A DNA stretch of 38,304 bases from Verrucomicrobiia bacterium (GTDB lineage Bacteria; Verrucomicrobiota; Verrucomicrobiia; Limisphaerales; JAJOIW01): contig JAUIAG010000013.1 of the NCBI GenBank assembly GCA_030425355.1, forward strand, positions 1 through 38,304, given 5' to 3'. This document shows, piece by piece, positions 24,863 to 34,904 of the stretch. Under the pieces are notes generated by a model that did not search any database, was not told the origin of the DNA, and worked only from the letters and a program-made list of their open reading frames with translations. The position numbers and the translations under genes were made by a program. Position 1 is the first letter of the stretch. Each line of letters begins with the position of its first letter.

Positions 24863-26140
24863 CTAGTTGGGCTGAGTGCCTATTCGGTAAAGAAATTTGT
24901 CGGAACGCAGGACGAGGGAATTCTGTGAGATGGCGGGGCTGCCATTGAATTGAGAGCCGTCTTTCAGGTCATTGACTTCGATGAGCTCGAACTGCGGGGA
25001 GGCTTTAACGAGGAAGCACCGGCCGTTCCTGTCGAGATAGTAGATGGTGTCGCCGGCGATGACCGGCGAGGCGTAGAACTGTGCGGCCCGTTCGAGTCTT
25101 TCTTCATAGAGGATTTCGCCGGTGTCGATGTGACTGGCATAGGCGATCCCGCGCTGGTCCTGCACCCAGTATAGGTGATCCCCGTGGATGACAGGCGATG
25201 ACACATTGGAACCTTTGCGCTGAGTCCAGAGGCGATGGGTTCCGGTGACATCGCCATTGCCTCCGGTTTTCACAGCCAGCATGGTGGTTCCGGATCTTCC
25301 TCCGAGATAGTAGACGATACCGTCGCGGGCCAGTCCGGTTGGCACCATATACCAGCTGATATCGGTGTCACAGGTCCACAGCAGTTCACCGTTCCTTGGG
25401 TTATATCCCTTGATTGAGCCTATCATGGCAATGACCAGCTCTTCGCGGCCTTCAGGGGACGTGGTTATCAGTGGGGTGTTCCATGATTCGCGGATACCTC
25501 CGGCTCTCCAGATTTCGCGGCCGGTGGACTTATTGATGGCGATGAGGCTTTCGCTTTCAACGGAAGCATTGATGAAGAGCAGGTTGGCATGGGAAATGGG
25601 TGAGGCGGCGGTTCCCCATCCACTGGCTCCACTGCCGACGTCAGCTTTCCATTGAATAATGCCATCGTGGTCCAGTGCAAAGAGGCCGGTCTTTCCAAGA
25701 AAAAGGTAAATTCCGTCCCTGTCGACAAGTGGAGTGTTTGCGGCGTAGCCATGATCGCGAATCTTTGGCTCCTCGGGCAGAGCGGGCTCGAAGGATTTCT
25801 GCCACAACAGGGACCCATCCTCCATGCTGAAGGTCAGGAGATGGCGGCGAAGATCCTCCACCGATCCACCCTCATCGGGACCATTATACCCGGTATGGCA
25901 GGTGAGGTGGACACGATTGTCGTGGAGGACAGGACTGGATGCTCCAGGGCCGGGGAGAGGGGTTTTCCATATGATATTACTGTCCGTGCTCCATGAGACG
26001 GGCAGCTCAGTGGATGCGGCCCTGCCGGATCCGTCCGGGCCCCGGAATCGGGGCCAGTCCTTACCTTGACACTTTGGAACCGCCAGAAACGTGGTGAGGA
26101 CACAGATGGCGGCGAGGATCAGATTCGCTCTCACTGCCAT
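24863..26140 (-). CDS. Exported PQQ-like beta-propeller protein
   Basis: 425 residues with a Sec signal peptide (MAVRANLILAAICVLTTFLA, cleavage near KCQG). The mature N-terminus KDWPRFRGPDGSG is typical of PQQ-repeat propellers in PVC bacteria, which often sit beside DUF1501/DUF1549 genes. Blade motifs recur, such as DGSLLWQKSF, GIIQWKADVG, STGREIWRAGG, NGELLWTCDT and TGEILYEERL. The fold resembles BamB and quinoprotein dehydrogenases, but a bound cofactor is not implied. It is the last gene of a three-gene minus-strand operon, 48 nt after the DUF1501 gene. Its molecular role is not known. Confidence 0.9.
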   Translation of the reverse strand: MAVRANLILAAICVLTTFLAVPKCQGKDWPRFRGPDGSGRAASTELPVSWSTDSNIIWKTPLPGPGASSPVLHDNRVHLTCHTGYNGPDEGGSVEDLRRHLLTFSMEDGSLLWQKSFEPALPEEPKIRDHGYAANTPLVDRDGIYLFLGKTGLFALDHDGIIQWKADVGSGASGWGTAASPISHANLLFINASVESESLIAINKSTGREIWRAGGIRESWNTPLITTSPEGREELVIAMIGSIKGYNPRNGELLWTCDTDISWYMVPTGLARDGIVYYLGGRSGTTMLAVKTGGNGDVTGTHRLWTQRKGSNVSSPVIHGDHLYWVQDQRGIAYASHIDTGEILYEERLERAAQFYASPVIAGDTIYYLDRNGRCFLVKASPQFELIEVNDLKDGSQFNGSPAISQNSLVLRSDKFLYRIGTQPN

Positions 26141-26188
26141 AATCAGCAGACGGAGGAATTGGATTTCGGATTGGTCATGAAAATCTGC

Positions 26189-27661
26189 TCAGGCGAAGAG
26201 AGCCGGGACGTGTGCGGATTTCACCAGTTCTCTGGGCTGGTTGAGGTGGTTCATGACAATAGTCTGAGGCTCTATGCCGAGCGAGTAGTAAATGGAGGCG
26301 AGAAGTTCACCGGGATGCACGGGGTCCTCGAGTGGCGCCGAAGCCGTCTGGTCTGATTTCCCGTGAACGTATCCACGCTTGATTCCAGCCCCGCCAATGA
26401 CGGATGTGTAACAATATGGCCAGTGGTCGCGACCGTCGTCCGAGTTGCCATTGCCGCTGGTGGAGACACCGCGCTGAGGACTTCGACCGAACTCACCGAC
26501 CGCAACCACAAGAGTTTCATCCAGCAGCCCGCGTTCATCGAGGTCAGTGAAGAGTCCGGAAAGGCCCCTGTCGAGCATGGGTGCGGACTGATTTTTCATC
26601 CTCTTCGAGAGGTCGACATGATGATCCCATGAATGATTATCGGAATTGGCAACCTTGGGCCAGATGACCTCGACAACGCGGGTGCCGGCCTCGACCAGCC
26701 GGCGTGCCAACAGACAGGAGTCGCCGAATGTGTTTCTCCCATAGAGGTCACGGATTTTTTCCGGTTCCCGCTCGAGCGCAAAGGCATCGCGTGCACGGCC
26801 GGAGATAATGAGATTGAGGGCCTGCTGGTAATACTCGTCCAGGGAATAGTTTTCCACCGCCTTTTCGATTCGTGGCATTTGGGCGTTGATCGAGTCGCGG
26901 AGCGATGCGCGCCGTTTGAGTCGAAGAGAGAAGATATCCGGCTGGAGCTGCAGGTCATCGATTCGAATACGGGCCATCTTGTCCATGTCCATATCGCCAC
27001 CGTCCGGGTAGAGGGTATAGGGATCATAGGCCTTGCCCAGGAATCCCGCTGTCCCTCCCTTGCCGACGACGTTGCTTTCCTGCAGGGGACGGGGAAGCAT
27101 GACGAACGGCAGCATCGGCTCCGTCGATGGCTTGAGACGGATGATCTGCGATCCAAAGTTGGGAAAGTCCTTGGGCGATGGGGGCTCGAGCTGGCCGGAT
27201 GGACTGACCTTGTCCGTGGTGTATCCGGTCATCATTTGATAAATCGCCGCGGTATGATTGAACAGACCGTTGGGAGTGTAACTCATGGAGCGGATCATGG
27301 TGAACTTGTCATTCACTTTCGCCAGATTCGGCAGCACCTCAGTGAAATGAATTCCGGGGATCTTTGTGGGAATATCTCCGAAAACGCTGCGGACATTGTC
27401 GGGGACATCGCGTTTGGGATCCCAGAGGTCGATATGGCTCGGTCCGCCCTGGAGGTACACCATGATGACGGACTTCGCCTTTCCCCATCCGGGTCGCGGG
27501 CCGGCCTTGAGTCCGGAAGCTGACACTGACTGGGCGCGCAGCATCTGGTTCAGGGTCAGTCCGAGCATTCCTGCTCCTCCCATGCGGAGGATGTCTCGTC
27601 GGGTATAGCCAAGGTTGGCATCACAAAGATCTTTGCCTTTCGGGCCGGGGATTCTGAACAT
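26189..27661 (-). CDS. Tat-exported DUF1501 family protein
   Basis: 490 residues, normal for DUF1501. A twin-arginine motif, [10 protein letters not shown] (20-29), precedes a hydrophobic stretch and LRAQS. Family landmarks are [72 protein letters not shown] and [11 protein letters not shown], followed by [11 protein letters not shown]1501 proteins have an alkaline-phosphatase/sulfatase-like fold and almost always pair with DUF1549/DUF1553 cytochromes, as here. The reaction is unknown. The gene has the clearest Shine-Dalgarno sequence in the window: AAGAAGGAG, 9 nt before the ATG (complement of 27671-27679). Confidence 0.94.
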   Translation of the reverse strand: MFRIPGPKGKDLCDANLGYTRRDILRMGGAGMLGLTLNQMLRAQSVSASGLKAGPRPGWGKAKSVIMVYLQGGPSHIDLWDPKRDVPDNVRSVFGDIPTKIPGIHFTEVLPNLAKVNDKFTMIRSMSYTPNGLFNHTAAIYQMMTGYTTDKVSPSGQLEPPSPKDFPNFGSQIIRLKPSTEPMLPFVMLPRPLQESNVVGKGGTAGFLGKAYDPYTLYPDGGDMDMDKMARIRIDDLQLQPDIFSLRLKRRASLRDSINAQMPRIEKAVENYSLDEYYQQALNLIISGRARDAFALEREPEKIRDLYGRNTFGDSCLLARRLVEAGTRVVEVIWPKVANSDNHSWDHHVDLSKRMKNQSAPMLDRGLSGLFTDLDERGLLDETLVVAVGEFGRSPQRGVSTSGNGNSDDGRDHWPYCYTSVIGGAGIKRGYVHGKSDQTASAPLEDPVHPGELLASIYYSLGIEPQTIVMNHLNQPRELVKSAHVPALFA

Positions 27662-27717
27662 TGGATCGGGCTCCTTCTTATTTAAATTGGTGAGTGGTTA
27701 AGGGCGGAAATGCTTCT

Positions 27718-30700
27718 TCAGTGATTGAATAGAAATGCTGGACTGTTGATGAGTGCCCATGCGAGATCCTGGGCCACCGTGAGTTCCGGGGTTTCGAGCT
27801 GTGACATGCTGAGGGCAACATCCCGTTTCAGTTGTTCGAGCACTGGGTCAGGAGGCACGGGTTGGCGGGCTGCATCCAGAGCCGAGGACAGCCGGGCCAG
27901 ATTCGGATCGTCGGCCACCGGTTTCATGGCTTCCTCCAGCTTTCCCGAAAGGTCGGCAATGTCCTCGTCGAGTCCGGCAATAAAGTCGACCAGCCGGTCG
28001 GTCTGGAGTTCTGTCCGCCTTGCAGGTGCCAGTGCGATGATGGCGCCGATCTCAGCGGGGATTCCAAACTGCGAGGCATCCTCGGAGTTTGTTGTCTGGA
28101 TGCTGAACCGTCCGATGGAGTGATTATTGCTGCGGTAATTCTGGACCAGACGGATTCTGAGAAGGGCTGATGGCTGCCCGAAAGGCTTTTCGCCGATGAA
28201 AAGAGCGGAGTGGTTCCGGCCTATCTGCGGACTGACTGCCCATCCGTCGCCATCGGTGGTGTCACCGTTGACGGCCTTTGCAATTTCGAAATTCCCCTGG
28301 CTGAAATCGGCCACCGCGCTGGAGAATTTGACTGGCTGTGCATTCATAGTGCCCAGTCGTGTGAGTGAAATCTGGTAGATGGTGATATCTCCAGCGGCGT
28401 TGTGGGGATCAATCCGCAAACTGCGAAGGTCTTCGGTGGTGTGGAAAATCCATGAGGCATTCTGTATTGGCCCGGCTGCCGGATCGAGGATGAGTCGGCG
28501 GCTCATGTCCTCGGAAAAGGCTTCAGGCTTGCCCTGGCTGAAAAACAGCTGTGTATTCAGTGGTTGTCCATCCGGGACTTCCATCAGGCATTCGACACGA
28601 TACCATCCGGTGCCGCCATCGACATGAGTGATCAGCATGGGGTCCACTCCCTGACTGGAGAGCACATGGTTTCCATTTTCAAGCTGTTTCCAGCTCGCTG
28701 TTCCGGCAGCCGCCCAGCCTGAAGCCCCGCCCTTCACAGTCTCCCATGTCCGGACAGTTGATGGATGCGTGTCTGAATCGGAAATGACCGGCATCAGGAC
28801 TTCTGCCTCAAACTCTGTCAGCACGAAATTTCCGTCCCCGCCTGCGCGTCCGGGGCCGTTCTTCGGCAGTGACTCATGGGCCAGCGTATCGAGTCGGAAA
28901 CCGGTGAGTGATTCGAGGTTCCGGCCGTCGAGGATGATCTCATAAGTGGTCTTTCCATTGGCACCTGAAGCGAGGAATGATCCATCCGGGAGGCGCTGCA
29001 GAATGGCACCGTCGCTGCTGTGGACTCCGAGAACGTCGGCGGCATGCCAGCGTGTTGTACCGGCAAGGTTCGCGGTGCGGTCCGAAAGATTCGAGCGGAT
29101 TTCAGCTTTAATACTATCAATGGAATCCCTCAGAGCTGTGGCCTGAGACTCCCGTTCGCGGGTGAGTCGGGCTTTTTCCATCTCCCATGAATTCCGGAAC
29201 TCCTCCAGTTCCTTTTCGGCGGCAGCAATCTTTTCCTGTCGATGTTCCTCAAGTGCCATGCGGTGAGCGCGGGTTTTTTCCTCGTAATCATTGAGCTGGG
29301 CCACAAGACCGGCGTGCTGGTCTTTCTGTGCGGAGAGAACCTGGATGGTGGCGCGGATTTCCTCTTCGGAAGCCGGTCTGTTGAGGACCCGCTGGAAGAT
29401 TGCATTGATCCATGACTCAGGAGACGGGTGCTCGCCGATCAGTTTGGGCAGGATATTCTGAGGGTCGGAGATGGCCCTGCCCACTGTGGGACCACTTATC
29501 AGCGCCATGACCGGTCCCAGCTGAAGGTCGCTGCTGCGTTCACACTCACATGAGGATTCACGCGATGGCCTGCCGAAATTGCCGAGGAATCCGTCGTCCA
29601 GCCTGACTGTGGAGTCGGGAAGCTCGGCAGCCCTCGTTCCAGGCGCGACACCGGGAATCTTCGGGGTGCTGTCCAGAACGGTATGAATGGCGTCATACAG
29701 GACTTCAGCGGGCAGCCGCCGCGCCATGGCGTGCGAGAAATTGATTTCATCATCCTCATTCCATGGGTTGGTTTCGATGGACAGCTGATAGGTGCGTGAC
29801 TGGCAGATCATGCGGATGATGTGGCGGGTGTTGAAGCCGCTGTCGACGAACTCGGAAGTAAGAAAGTCCAGAAGCTGCGGATTCGAGGGCGGGTTTCCGG
29901 CCCGGATGTCGTCCAGTGGCTCGATAATTCCCCGTCCCATAAGGTAGCCCCAGAGGCGGTTGACGTAACTCGAAGCGAAATACGGATTGTCGGATGAGGT
30001 CAGCCATTGCGCCAGTTTCTCCCGGCGGGTTTCCAGTTTTCCTGCGGGCTCACGGCCGGCTTGGAAAGGAAACTCCGGCGGCGCAATGGCACTGGTCCTC
30101 TGATGGAGCATCTCACCCTCAGGCCGGTCATAGACAACTTCATAGAGGGGTCTGGCGGACTCCACGGCACTGCCGCCGATCTTGCGGTCGCCACTTTCGG
30201 GGTCCGTCTTGAGATCGGTTCGGGCGAAGAAGGCGGCCATCTCATAGTACTGATCCTGGGTCCATCTCTCGAAAGGATGGTCATGGCATTTATTGCAGTT
30301 GAAGCGGGTTGCCAGGAAGAGGTGTGTTGTGTTTTCCATCAGGCTCTCCGGATCGCGAAGGATCTTGTAATACGATGCCGGAGGGTTCTCGCGGTTGGAG
30401 CCGGTTGCCGTGATGATCCTCGAGACGAACTGATCGTACGGAGTGTTGGATGCGATTTCCTGATGAATCCAGTCCCGGAATGTTTCGGAGCCCTCGCGCC
30501 CGAGGAATTTTGCGTTGACCTGAAGGAGATCGGCCCATTTGTTGGTCCAGTGATCGACAAAGGCTTCACTGTGCAGCAGCTGGTCTATCAGAAGGTTCCG
30601 CTTTTCCTCAATGGGAACGTCGCTGCTGACGAATGACCGGACCTGTTCCTGGGATGGCGGGAGTCCGGTGAGATCCAGAAAGACACGGCGAATGAATGTG

Positions 30701-33306
30701 TAATCATCAGAAAGGCCGGACGGCAGAATTTTCATGCGCTCCCACTTCCCGGCAACCAGCCTGTCTATGGTGTTGTTGTAGGCCGGTTCCTCCCAGACGA
30801 ATCCGCTGCGGTCACCCATAACTGTGAGAGTGGTGGAAGCATAGGCTCCCTCGTAGCGAACAAGGACCGGGGCTTCCCCCCGGCGCAGGGCCCGCACAAG
30901 CCCGGGCCAGCCAGACATCGTTTCTGCCACTTCCGTATTGCCGCTTTCCAGAAAGGCCTCGCGTGTGACATCCCGCTCGCGGCCGTCCGGATAGTGGGCG
31001 ATCACCCGCATTTGCTGCAGAAAGTCCTCTCTTTGAACCACCGGGTTCACTGGATGCACCGAAATCCTCTCCACCCTGCCGGATGGACTTTTTTCGACAT
31101 TGCCTCCCTCGAGGATCCATTTCTCCAGTATCCGGTAATAGTCATGTTCCCGATTCACCAGCTGACCGCCTTCATGAGGAATTTCCGAGGAAGACTTGAG
31201 CAGCATCAGACTGCGGGTGGGGTAGGCGAAATTAACTCTCCGACTGGCCATGTCATCCGTGAGACTGGTCTTGTCCATGACCGGATCATACCCGCGAAGT
31301 GAGAGTTTGAATCCATTCTTGCCGTCCTTGGCGCCATGGCAGGTGCCGGCGTTGCAACCAAGACGGGAGATCACCGGATTGACATGCAGGCTCCAGTCAG
31401 GCTGGAAATCCGCTGCCTGGCCGCTTATGGAAACAGGCACCGAAACACTGTAATCGCCGACAGAAACGGATAGTCGGGTGCTTCCATCGGCATTGGGGGT
31501 GATGAATCCGCTGCGGGTGATATCCGCAATATCATTTTCCAGTTCATAGCGGGCCATGCGTGAGACGTCCCAGTGATTGCCCGAGCTGGTGCGTGCTGTG
31601 ACCACGACCTGCGCATAGGCACCCGGCTCATCAATACCGATGGCCGAAGGCTGCACTTCAATCGCCTCGATGGATTCCTCCTTCGGGATGGTTCGAAAGC
31701 CCAGCTCTGCGGGTCGCTCATGCGGAAGAATCCATTGTCTGCTGTCTGATGGAGTTTTCGAAGGCTGCTCCGCCTCTCCTGCAATCAGCCTGGAGGCTGA
31801 AATTTCAGGCGCTACCGGAAACTGCGATTCGATTTCACCGGATTCCGCAGATACACGGTAAATGATCCCGTCTTTCCCCCCTATCAGAGCACTCTGCCCG
31901 TCCGGAGTGAAAACGGCGGAATAAAGCGGGTTGTCAGGAAAGTCCATCGTGTGGATCCTCTGTGCCTTATCATTGAAATAATTCTCGAGAGCCTTGTTGT
32001 CCTCGCCGGATCTTTTATGGGTCGGGCGGGTCAGGATGGCCCTGATGTTCTCATCCGGTTCGAGGCTGCTGCTGATTTGGTAAATTGAGAGGTATCCATG
32101 GCCGTGAAATGAACTGACCGCGGCAACCCTCGATCCATCCTTGTTGAATGCCACATCGAAGATGCGACCCTGCATGGCCGGAAGAACGAGCAGCTGGTTG
32201 GCGTCATCGCCAATCTCACGCTTTGTCTGCCGGATAAACCGGTAAATCTTCGGAGCACCGTCCGCACCACCGAACAGGATGTACTCGCCGGACGGGTGGG
32301 TTTCCACTGAATGGATCCCGCCTTTGAGGGCACCCGGTGTAATGGAGGTGATATTGTCGATGAAACGCTGAGTGCTCAGTTCCGTCAGTTTGGCGGTCAT
32401 GTCGCGGCCGACACTGATGACATATGTCCCGTCATTGGAGAATGTCGTGTCGAGCACCCAGTCTTCATGCGATCCCTGATAGAGGACCAGCTCTCCGGAC
32501 CTGACGTCAATGGCACGGACTGCTTTGTCGGAAGCCCCGAATGCGACTTTGGAGCCATCGGGAGACCAGCTGATGCCATACAGGGTGTCGAAGGTGAAAC
32601 TGGCCGACAGCTCAAGCTTCGCCCCGGCAACATCCCAAATCTGTATTTCTCCGTTCTGCCCCGGATTGCCCCCGGCAACCGCGAGGAGATTCCCATCGGG
32701 CGAGTATTGAATGGACTGGATTCGTTCGCTCAGGCCAATCAGCCGCGACCGCAGTTCACCGTTGCGGCTATCAAAAATCAGAACCTCATGGAATCCCGCT
32801 GCCGCAACCAGTGCACCGTCTGGAGATATATCCATGGAGGTCAGCGTCGGCACTCCGAAATACACCGGAGGGTTGTCAGGGGAATAGGACACACGGGTGC
32901 CGGCAGGGGAGTCATCCACGGCACCCGCTTCAATCCAACGCCGGACCATGGCGATTTCAGATTCATGGAGCGGGGCCCTCTCCGGTGGCATCTCCGCTTC
33001 TCCATCCAGTGGAGTGATCAATTCAAGAAGCAGGCTCTGCTCCGGATGCCCGGGAACCACGGCCGGATCGCCGCTTTTTCCTCCTTTAATAAAGCTCTCG
33101 AAACGGGTCATCACATAGCCGCCCTTGTCTTTGGCTGGCTGATGACATCCGGTGCACTCACGCTGCAGTATGGGGCGGATATCCTTGAAGAAGCTGACTT
33201 CCGCAGGGCTCGCTCCTTCAGGCTGTGGTTGCTGTTTCGCCTGGGCTTTTCCTGCAACCGTCCCCATCAGCACCGTTACCAGAATGGTCGGAAAAATGAA
33301 TCGCAT
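27718..33306 (-). CDS. Multidomain cytochrome c/WD40/DUF1549/DUF1553 protein (1862 aa)
   Basis: Start at ATG 33306 gives a Sec signal peptide (MRFIFPTILVTVLMGTVAGK, cleavage near AQA); the frame is open to 33459, but a TATAAT box lies inside that extension. Order of parts: planctomycete cytochrome C with CTGCH (51-55) and MPPERAPL; WD40-like blades (about 115-460; SPDG repeated); an Ig-like region (about 540-620); a second cysteine motif, GCNAGTCHG (about 650), in the region typical of these proteins (GKNGFKLSLRGYDP); DUF1549 (about 840-1030) with FNCNKCHDHPFERW; DUF1553 (about 1080-1320); a charged coiled coil (about 1332-1392); a long beta-rich region; and a last helix, AWALINSPAFLFNH. It is an envelope electron-carrying protein that probably works with the DUF1501 product encoded 56 nt downstream. 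Its substrate is unknown. Confidence 0.92.
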   Translation of the reverse strand: MRFIFPTILVTVLMGTVAGKAQAKQQPQPEGASPAEVSFFKDIRPILQRECTGCHQPAKDKGGYVMTRFESFIKGGKSGDPAVVPGHPEQSLLLELITPLDGEAEMPPERAPLHESEIAMVRRWIEAGAVDDSPAGTRVSYSPDNPPVYFGVPTLTSMDISPDGALVAAAGFHEVLIFDSRNGELRSRLIGLSERIQSIQYSPDGNLLAVAGGNPGQNGEIQIWDVAGAKLELSASFTFDTLYGISWSPDGSKVAFGASDKAVRAIDVRSGELVLYQGSHEDWVLDTTFSNDGTYVISVGRDMTAKLTELSTQRFIDNITSITPGALKGGIHSVETHPSGEYILFGGADGAPKIYRFIRQTKREIGDDANQLLVLPAMQGRIFDVAFNKDGSRVAAVSSFHGHGYLSIYQISSSLEPDENIRAILTRPTHKRSGEDNKALENYFNDKAQRIHTMDFPDNPLYSAVFTPDGQSALIGGKDGIIYRVSAESGEIESQFPVAPEISASRLIAGEAEQPSKTPSDSRQWILPHERPAELGFRTIPKEESIEAIEVQPSAIGIDEPGAYAQVVVTARTSSGNHWDVSRMARYELENDIADITRSGFITPNADGSTRLSVSVGDYSVSVPVSISGQAADFQPDWSLHVNPVISRLGCNAGTCHGAKDGKNGFKLSLRGYDPVMDKTSLTDDMASRRVNFAYPTRSLMLLKSSSEIPHEGGQLVNREHDYYRILEKWILEGGNVEKSPSGRVERISVHPVNPVVQREDFLQQMRVIAHYPDGRERDVTREAFLESGNTEVAETMSGWPGLVRALRRGEAPVLVRYEGAYASTTLTVMGDRSGFVWEEPAYNNTIDRLVAGKWERMKILPSGLSDDYTFIRRVFLDLTGLPPSQEQVRSFVSSDVPIEEKRNLLIDQLLHSEAFVDHWTNKWADLLQVNAKFLGREGSETFRDWIHQEIASNTPYDQFVSRIITATGSNRENPPASYYKILRDPESLMENTTHLFLATRFNCNKCHDHPFERWTQDQYYEMAAFFARTDLKTDPESGDRKIGGSAVESARPLYEVVYDRPEGEMLHQRTSAIAPPEFPFQAGREPAGKLETRREKLAQWLTSSDNPYFASSYVNRLWGYLMGRGIIEPLDDIRAGNPPSNPQLLDFLTSEFVDSGFNTRHIIRMICQSRTYQLSIETNPWNEDDEINFSHAMARRLPAEVLYDAIHTVLDSTPKIPGVAPGTRAAELPDSTVRLDDGFLGNFGRPSRESSCECERSSDLQLGPVMALISGPTVGRAISDPQNILPKLIGEHPSPESWINAIFQRVLNRPASEEEIRATIQVLSAQKDQHAGLVAQLNDYEEKTRAHRMALEEHRQEKIAAAEKELEEFRNSWEMEKARLTRERESQATALRDSIDSIKAEIRSNLSDRTANLAGTTRWHAADVLGVHSSDGAILQRLPDGSFLASGANGKTTYEIILDGRNLESLTGFRLDTLAHESLPKNGPGRAGGDGNFVLTEFEAEVLMPVISDSDTHPSTVRTWETVKGGASGWAAAGTASWKQLENGNHVLSSQGVDPMLITHVDGGTGWYRVECLMEVPDGQPLNTQLFFSQGKPEAFSEDMSRRLILDPAAGPIQNASWIFHTTEDLRSLRIDPHNAAGDITIYQISLTRLGTMNAQPVKFSSAVADFSQGNFEIAKAVNGDTTDGDGWAVSPQIGRNHSALFIGEKPFGQPSALLRIRLVQNYRSNNHSIGRFSIQTTNSEDASQFGIPAEIGAIIALAPARRTELQTDRLVDFIAGLDEDIADLSGKLEEAMKPVADDPNLARLSSALDAARQPVPPDPVLEQLKRDVALSMSQLETPELTVAQDLAWALINSPAFLFNH

Positions 33307-33402
33307 AGAATTGTAAATTGATGAGCCGTGATTTCGAATCCCGGAAGACCCGTTTGCCGGGAAAATGGAACCGCTGGCCGCAGTATTGGAGGTTTGGCAG
33401 AT

Positions 33403-33408
33403 ATTATA
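33403..33408 (-). promoter_or_regulatory. Possible -10 element for the DUF1549/DUF1501/PQQ operon
   Basis: On the minus strand this is a perfect TATAAT within an A/T-rich patch, about 97 nt upstream of the ATG at 33306. No good -35 hexamer is at 16-18 nt. If used, transcription begins near 33396, downstream of the longest possible start (33459), which supports the start at 33306. Confidence 0.4.
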
Positions 33409-33508
33409 GAAATTATTGACTTCCGCAAGCGCCAAAAACCTGATTGGGCGACAAATCACTCACCTGACTGATGGCCCTTTTGAGGGGATTCGGACTGACA
33501 GGATTAAC

Positions 33509-33535
33509 AAAAAAGCCGGAGCGAAAGCTCCGGCT
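33509..33535 (-). terminator. Rho-independent terminator for the 371-residue protein gene
   Basis: On the minus strand, a perfect 9-bp stem AGCCGGAGC/GCTCCGGCT with a TTTC loop is followed by a run of T (complement of 33509-33514). It lies 37 nt past the stop at 33572 and insulates that gene from the large operon transcribed in the same direction. Confidence 0.88.
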
Positions 33536-33571
33536 TGGAAAACAGCTGACCAGAAATAGAGTCCTGAGTGA

Positions 33572-34687
33572 TTACCTGACCACGACAACGCGGTAGAAGG
33601 CGGAAGTCACATCTTCAGGAAGCTTGTGAGAGTAGGTGGCTTTGTCACCCTGAACGGTGAGGTTGACCAGTGGGCGCCAGTCGGAGAGGTCCTGTGTCCA
33701 CTCGACGCGGACCTTCAGTCCGAGATCACCGAAGATGTCGAGGTTGACTACTCCGGCCTCCTGATTGGATCGGTCGACCTTGAAGTCGGCGAGTTCGGGG
33801 TTTTCAAAGATGGCTCTGAAAAAGACCACGTCGGATCCGAAATCCTGTGAGAAGAAGATCTCCTGAGCCTGTTTTCCAAGGCGCATACTGAACAGGGTTT
33901 GCCATCCTTCGGTCAGATCGGTTGACATTTCGATAATGAAGTTGGTCTTTTCCGTTCCGTCGACAACCAGGTGCCAGTTGTTGTTGGCAGGATTGAAAGA
34001 CTTGAGTTTGAAATCGAAGGGCTTGATGACCGGCGGAGCGGCGTTCGGAGTTCCGGCTTCGCCGCCACTGGCGTAAACCCGCTGGGAGAAATTGGCAGGC
34101 GTGCTGTCGGCGAACAGCTTGGGACCGAAGTCGCTGTCTTCCTCGTTCCAGGCCCAGAAGTCCCGGAAGGACTGGCCGATGTGAATGGGGCTGCTGAGCA
34201 TCAGGCCGAACTGATCCTCGGCGTCTATGCCGAAAACTTCAATTGTCCATGTGAAGGTGTCGGGGAGGATCAGTTCACTGAGTTCTCCGGTGTTGCCGGC
34301 CTGAATGGAGAAGCTGTTGCGGCCGTTCCTGATGCCGATGGCCGGCGACTGGTAGAGGAGTGTGCCTGGAGCGACGGCACCGGGGGCGTGTTCCGTTCCG
34401 TCATTCTCGTAGAAGCGAATCACGGCTTTTTCATCGCCTGTAGGCGAGAATTCGCCGAAATATTCCAGTTCGAATCGCTCGAACTGCCTCGCTGTGCCGG
34501 ATAGCGAGATCTCATCCCCGAACTCGGAGTCCAGAGAGAAAAATCTTCCGCTGGTGTTGTAGATATTGTCGTAGACAAGCAGTTGTTCATCATTGGCTTG
34601 GAGCACCCCGGTGCTCAGGGCGCACAGGACAGATGCCAAAAGAATCGTGAGGGAAGAAAATTCTGGGCAGATGTGGGCAGATTTCAT
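33572..34687 (-). CDS. Exported beta-rich protein of unknown function (371 aa)
   Basis: Not recognised. It begins with a Sec signal peptide (MKSAHICPEFSSLTILLASV, cleavage near LQA-N). The mature protein looks all-beta. An N-terminal domain (about 33-200; YDNIYNTSGRFFSL, RQFERFELEYFGEFSPTGDE) resembles exported Verrucomicrobiota proteins often found with PEP-CTERM or autotransporter-type surface proteins. Two Ig-like copies follow (about 225-300 and 300-371), each containing an ST-DL-W or TQDLSDWRPL pattern (EMSTDLTEGWQTL, EWTQDLSDWRPLV). No sorting signal was seen. It is flanked by a terminator on its 3' side and a palindrome 15 nt before the start, so it is probably a single-gene unit with its own control. 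Confidence 0.75.
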   Translation of the reverse strand: MKSAHICPEFSSLTILLASVLCALSTGVLQANDEQLLVYDNIYNTSGRFFSLDSEFGDEISLSGTARQFERFELEYFGEFSPTGDEKAVIRFYENDGTEHAPGAVAPGTLLYQSPAIGIRNGRNSFSIQAGNTGELSELILPDTFTWTIEVFGIDAEDQFGLMLSSPIHIGQSFRDFWAWNEEDSDFGPKLFADSTPANFSQRVYASGGEAGTPNAAPPVIKPFDFKLKSFNPANNNWHLVVDGTEKTNFIIEMSTDLTEGWQTLFSMRLGKQAQEIFFSQDFGSDVVFFRAIFENPELADFKVDRSNQEAGVVNLDIFGDLGLKVRVEWTQDLSDWRPLVNLTVQGDKATYSHKLPEDVTSAFYRVVVVR

Positions 34688-34701
34688 GAATAGTCAGCTT
34701 A

Positions 34702-34718
34702 ATTCCCGATATGGGAAT
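34702..34718. promoter_or_regulatory. Palindrome just upstream of the 371-residue protein gene
   Basis: ATTCCC-GATAT-GGGAAT: perfect 6-bp arms around a 5-nt spacer, 14 nt before the ATG at 34687 on the minus strand. It could be an operator for a dimeric repressor or a small hairpin over the ribosome entry region. No matching copy was noticed elsewhere in the window. Confidence 0.35.
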
Positions 34719-34904
34719 GTTTTATTTCGGGACAAACGTAGATTAGGACTCTCCAGTTTTCAACCACTCGTTGTCGGAAAGCTTTCAATTGCCTGGGAAT
34801 CCATAACCATAACCAGTCGGAATTTATGAAAAAAAATGAAAGCTGGAAAAGATAATATTTGAACAAATTTTGTAATGCGGAAAATGGGCGAAGTCTTCCC
34901 GTGG

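Noticed and set aside
24606..24863. 85-codon minus-strand frame in the bfd upstream region
   Set aside because: Pro/Ser-rich composition with no domain, signal or conserved motif visible; consistent with non-coding DNA.
26633..27523. 296-codon plus-strand open frame
   Set aside because: Lies wholly antisense to the well-supported DUF1501 gene, with no recognisable domain; a by-product of codon bias.
32311..33321. 336-codon plus-strand open frame
   Set aside because: Antisense to the WD40/cytochrome part of the 1862-residue protein; no family features.
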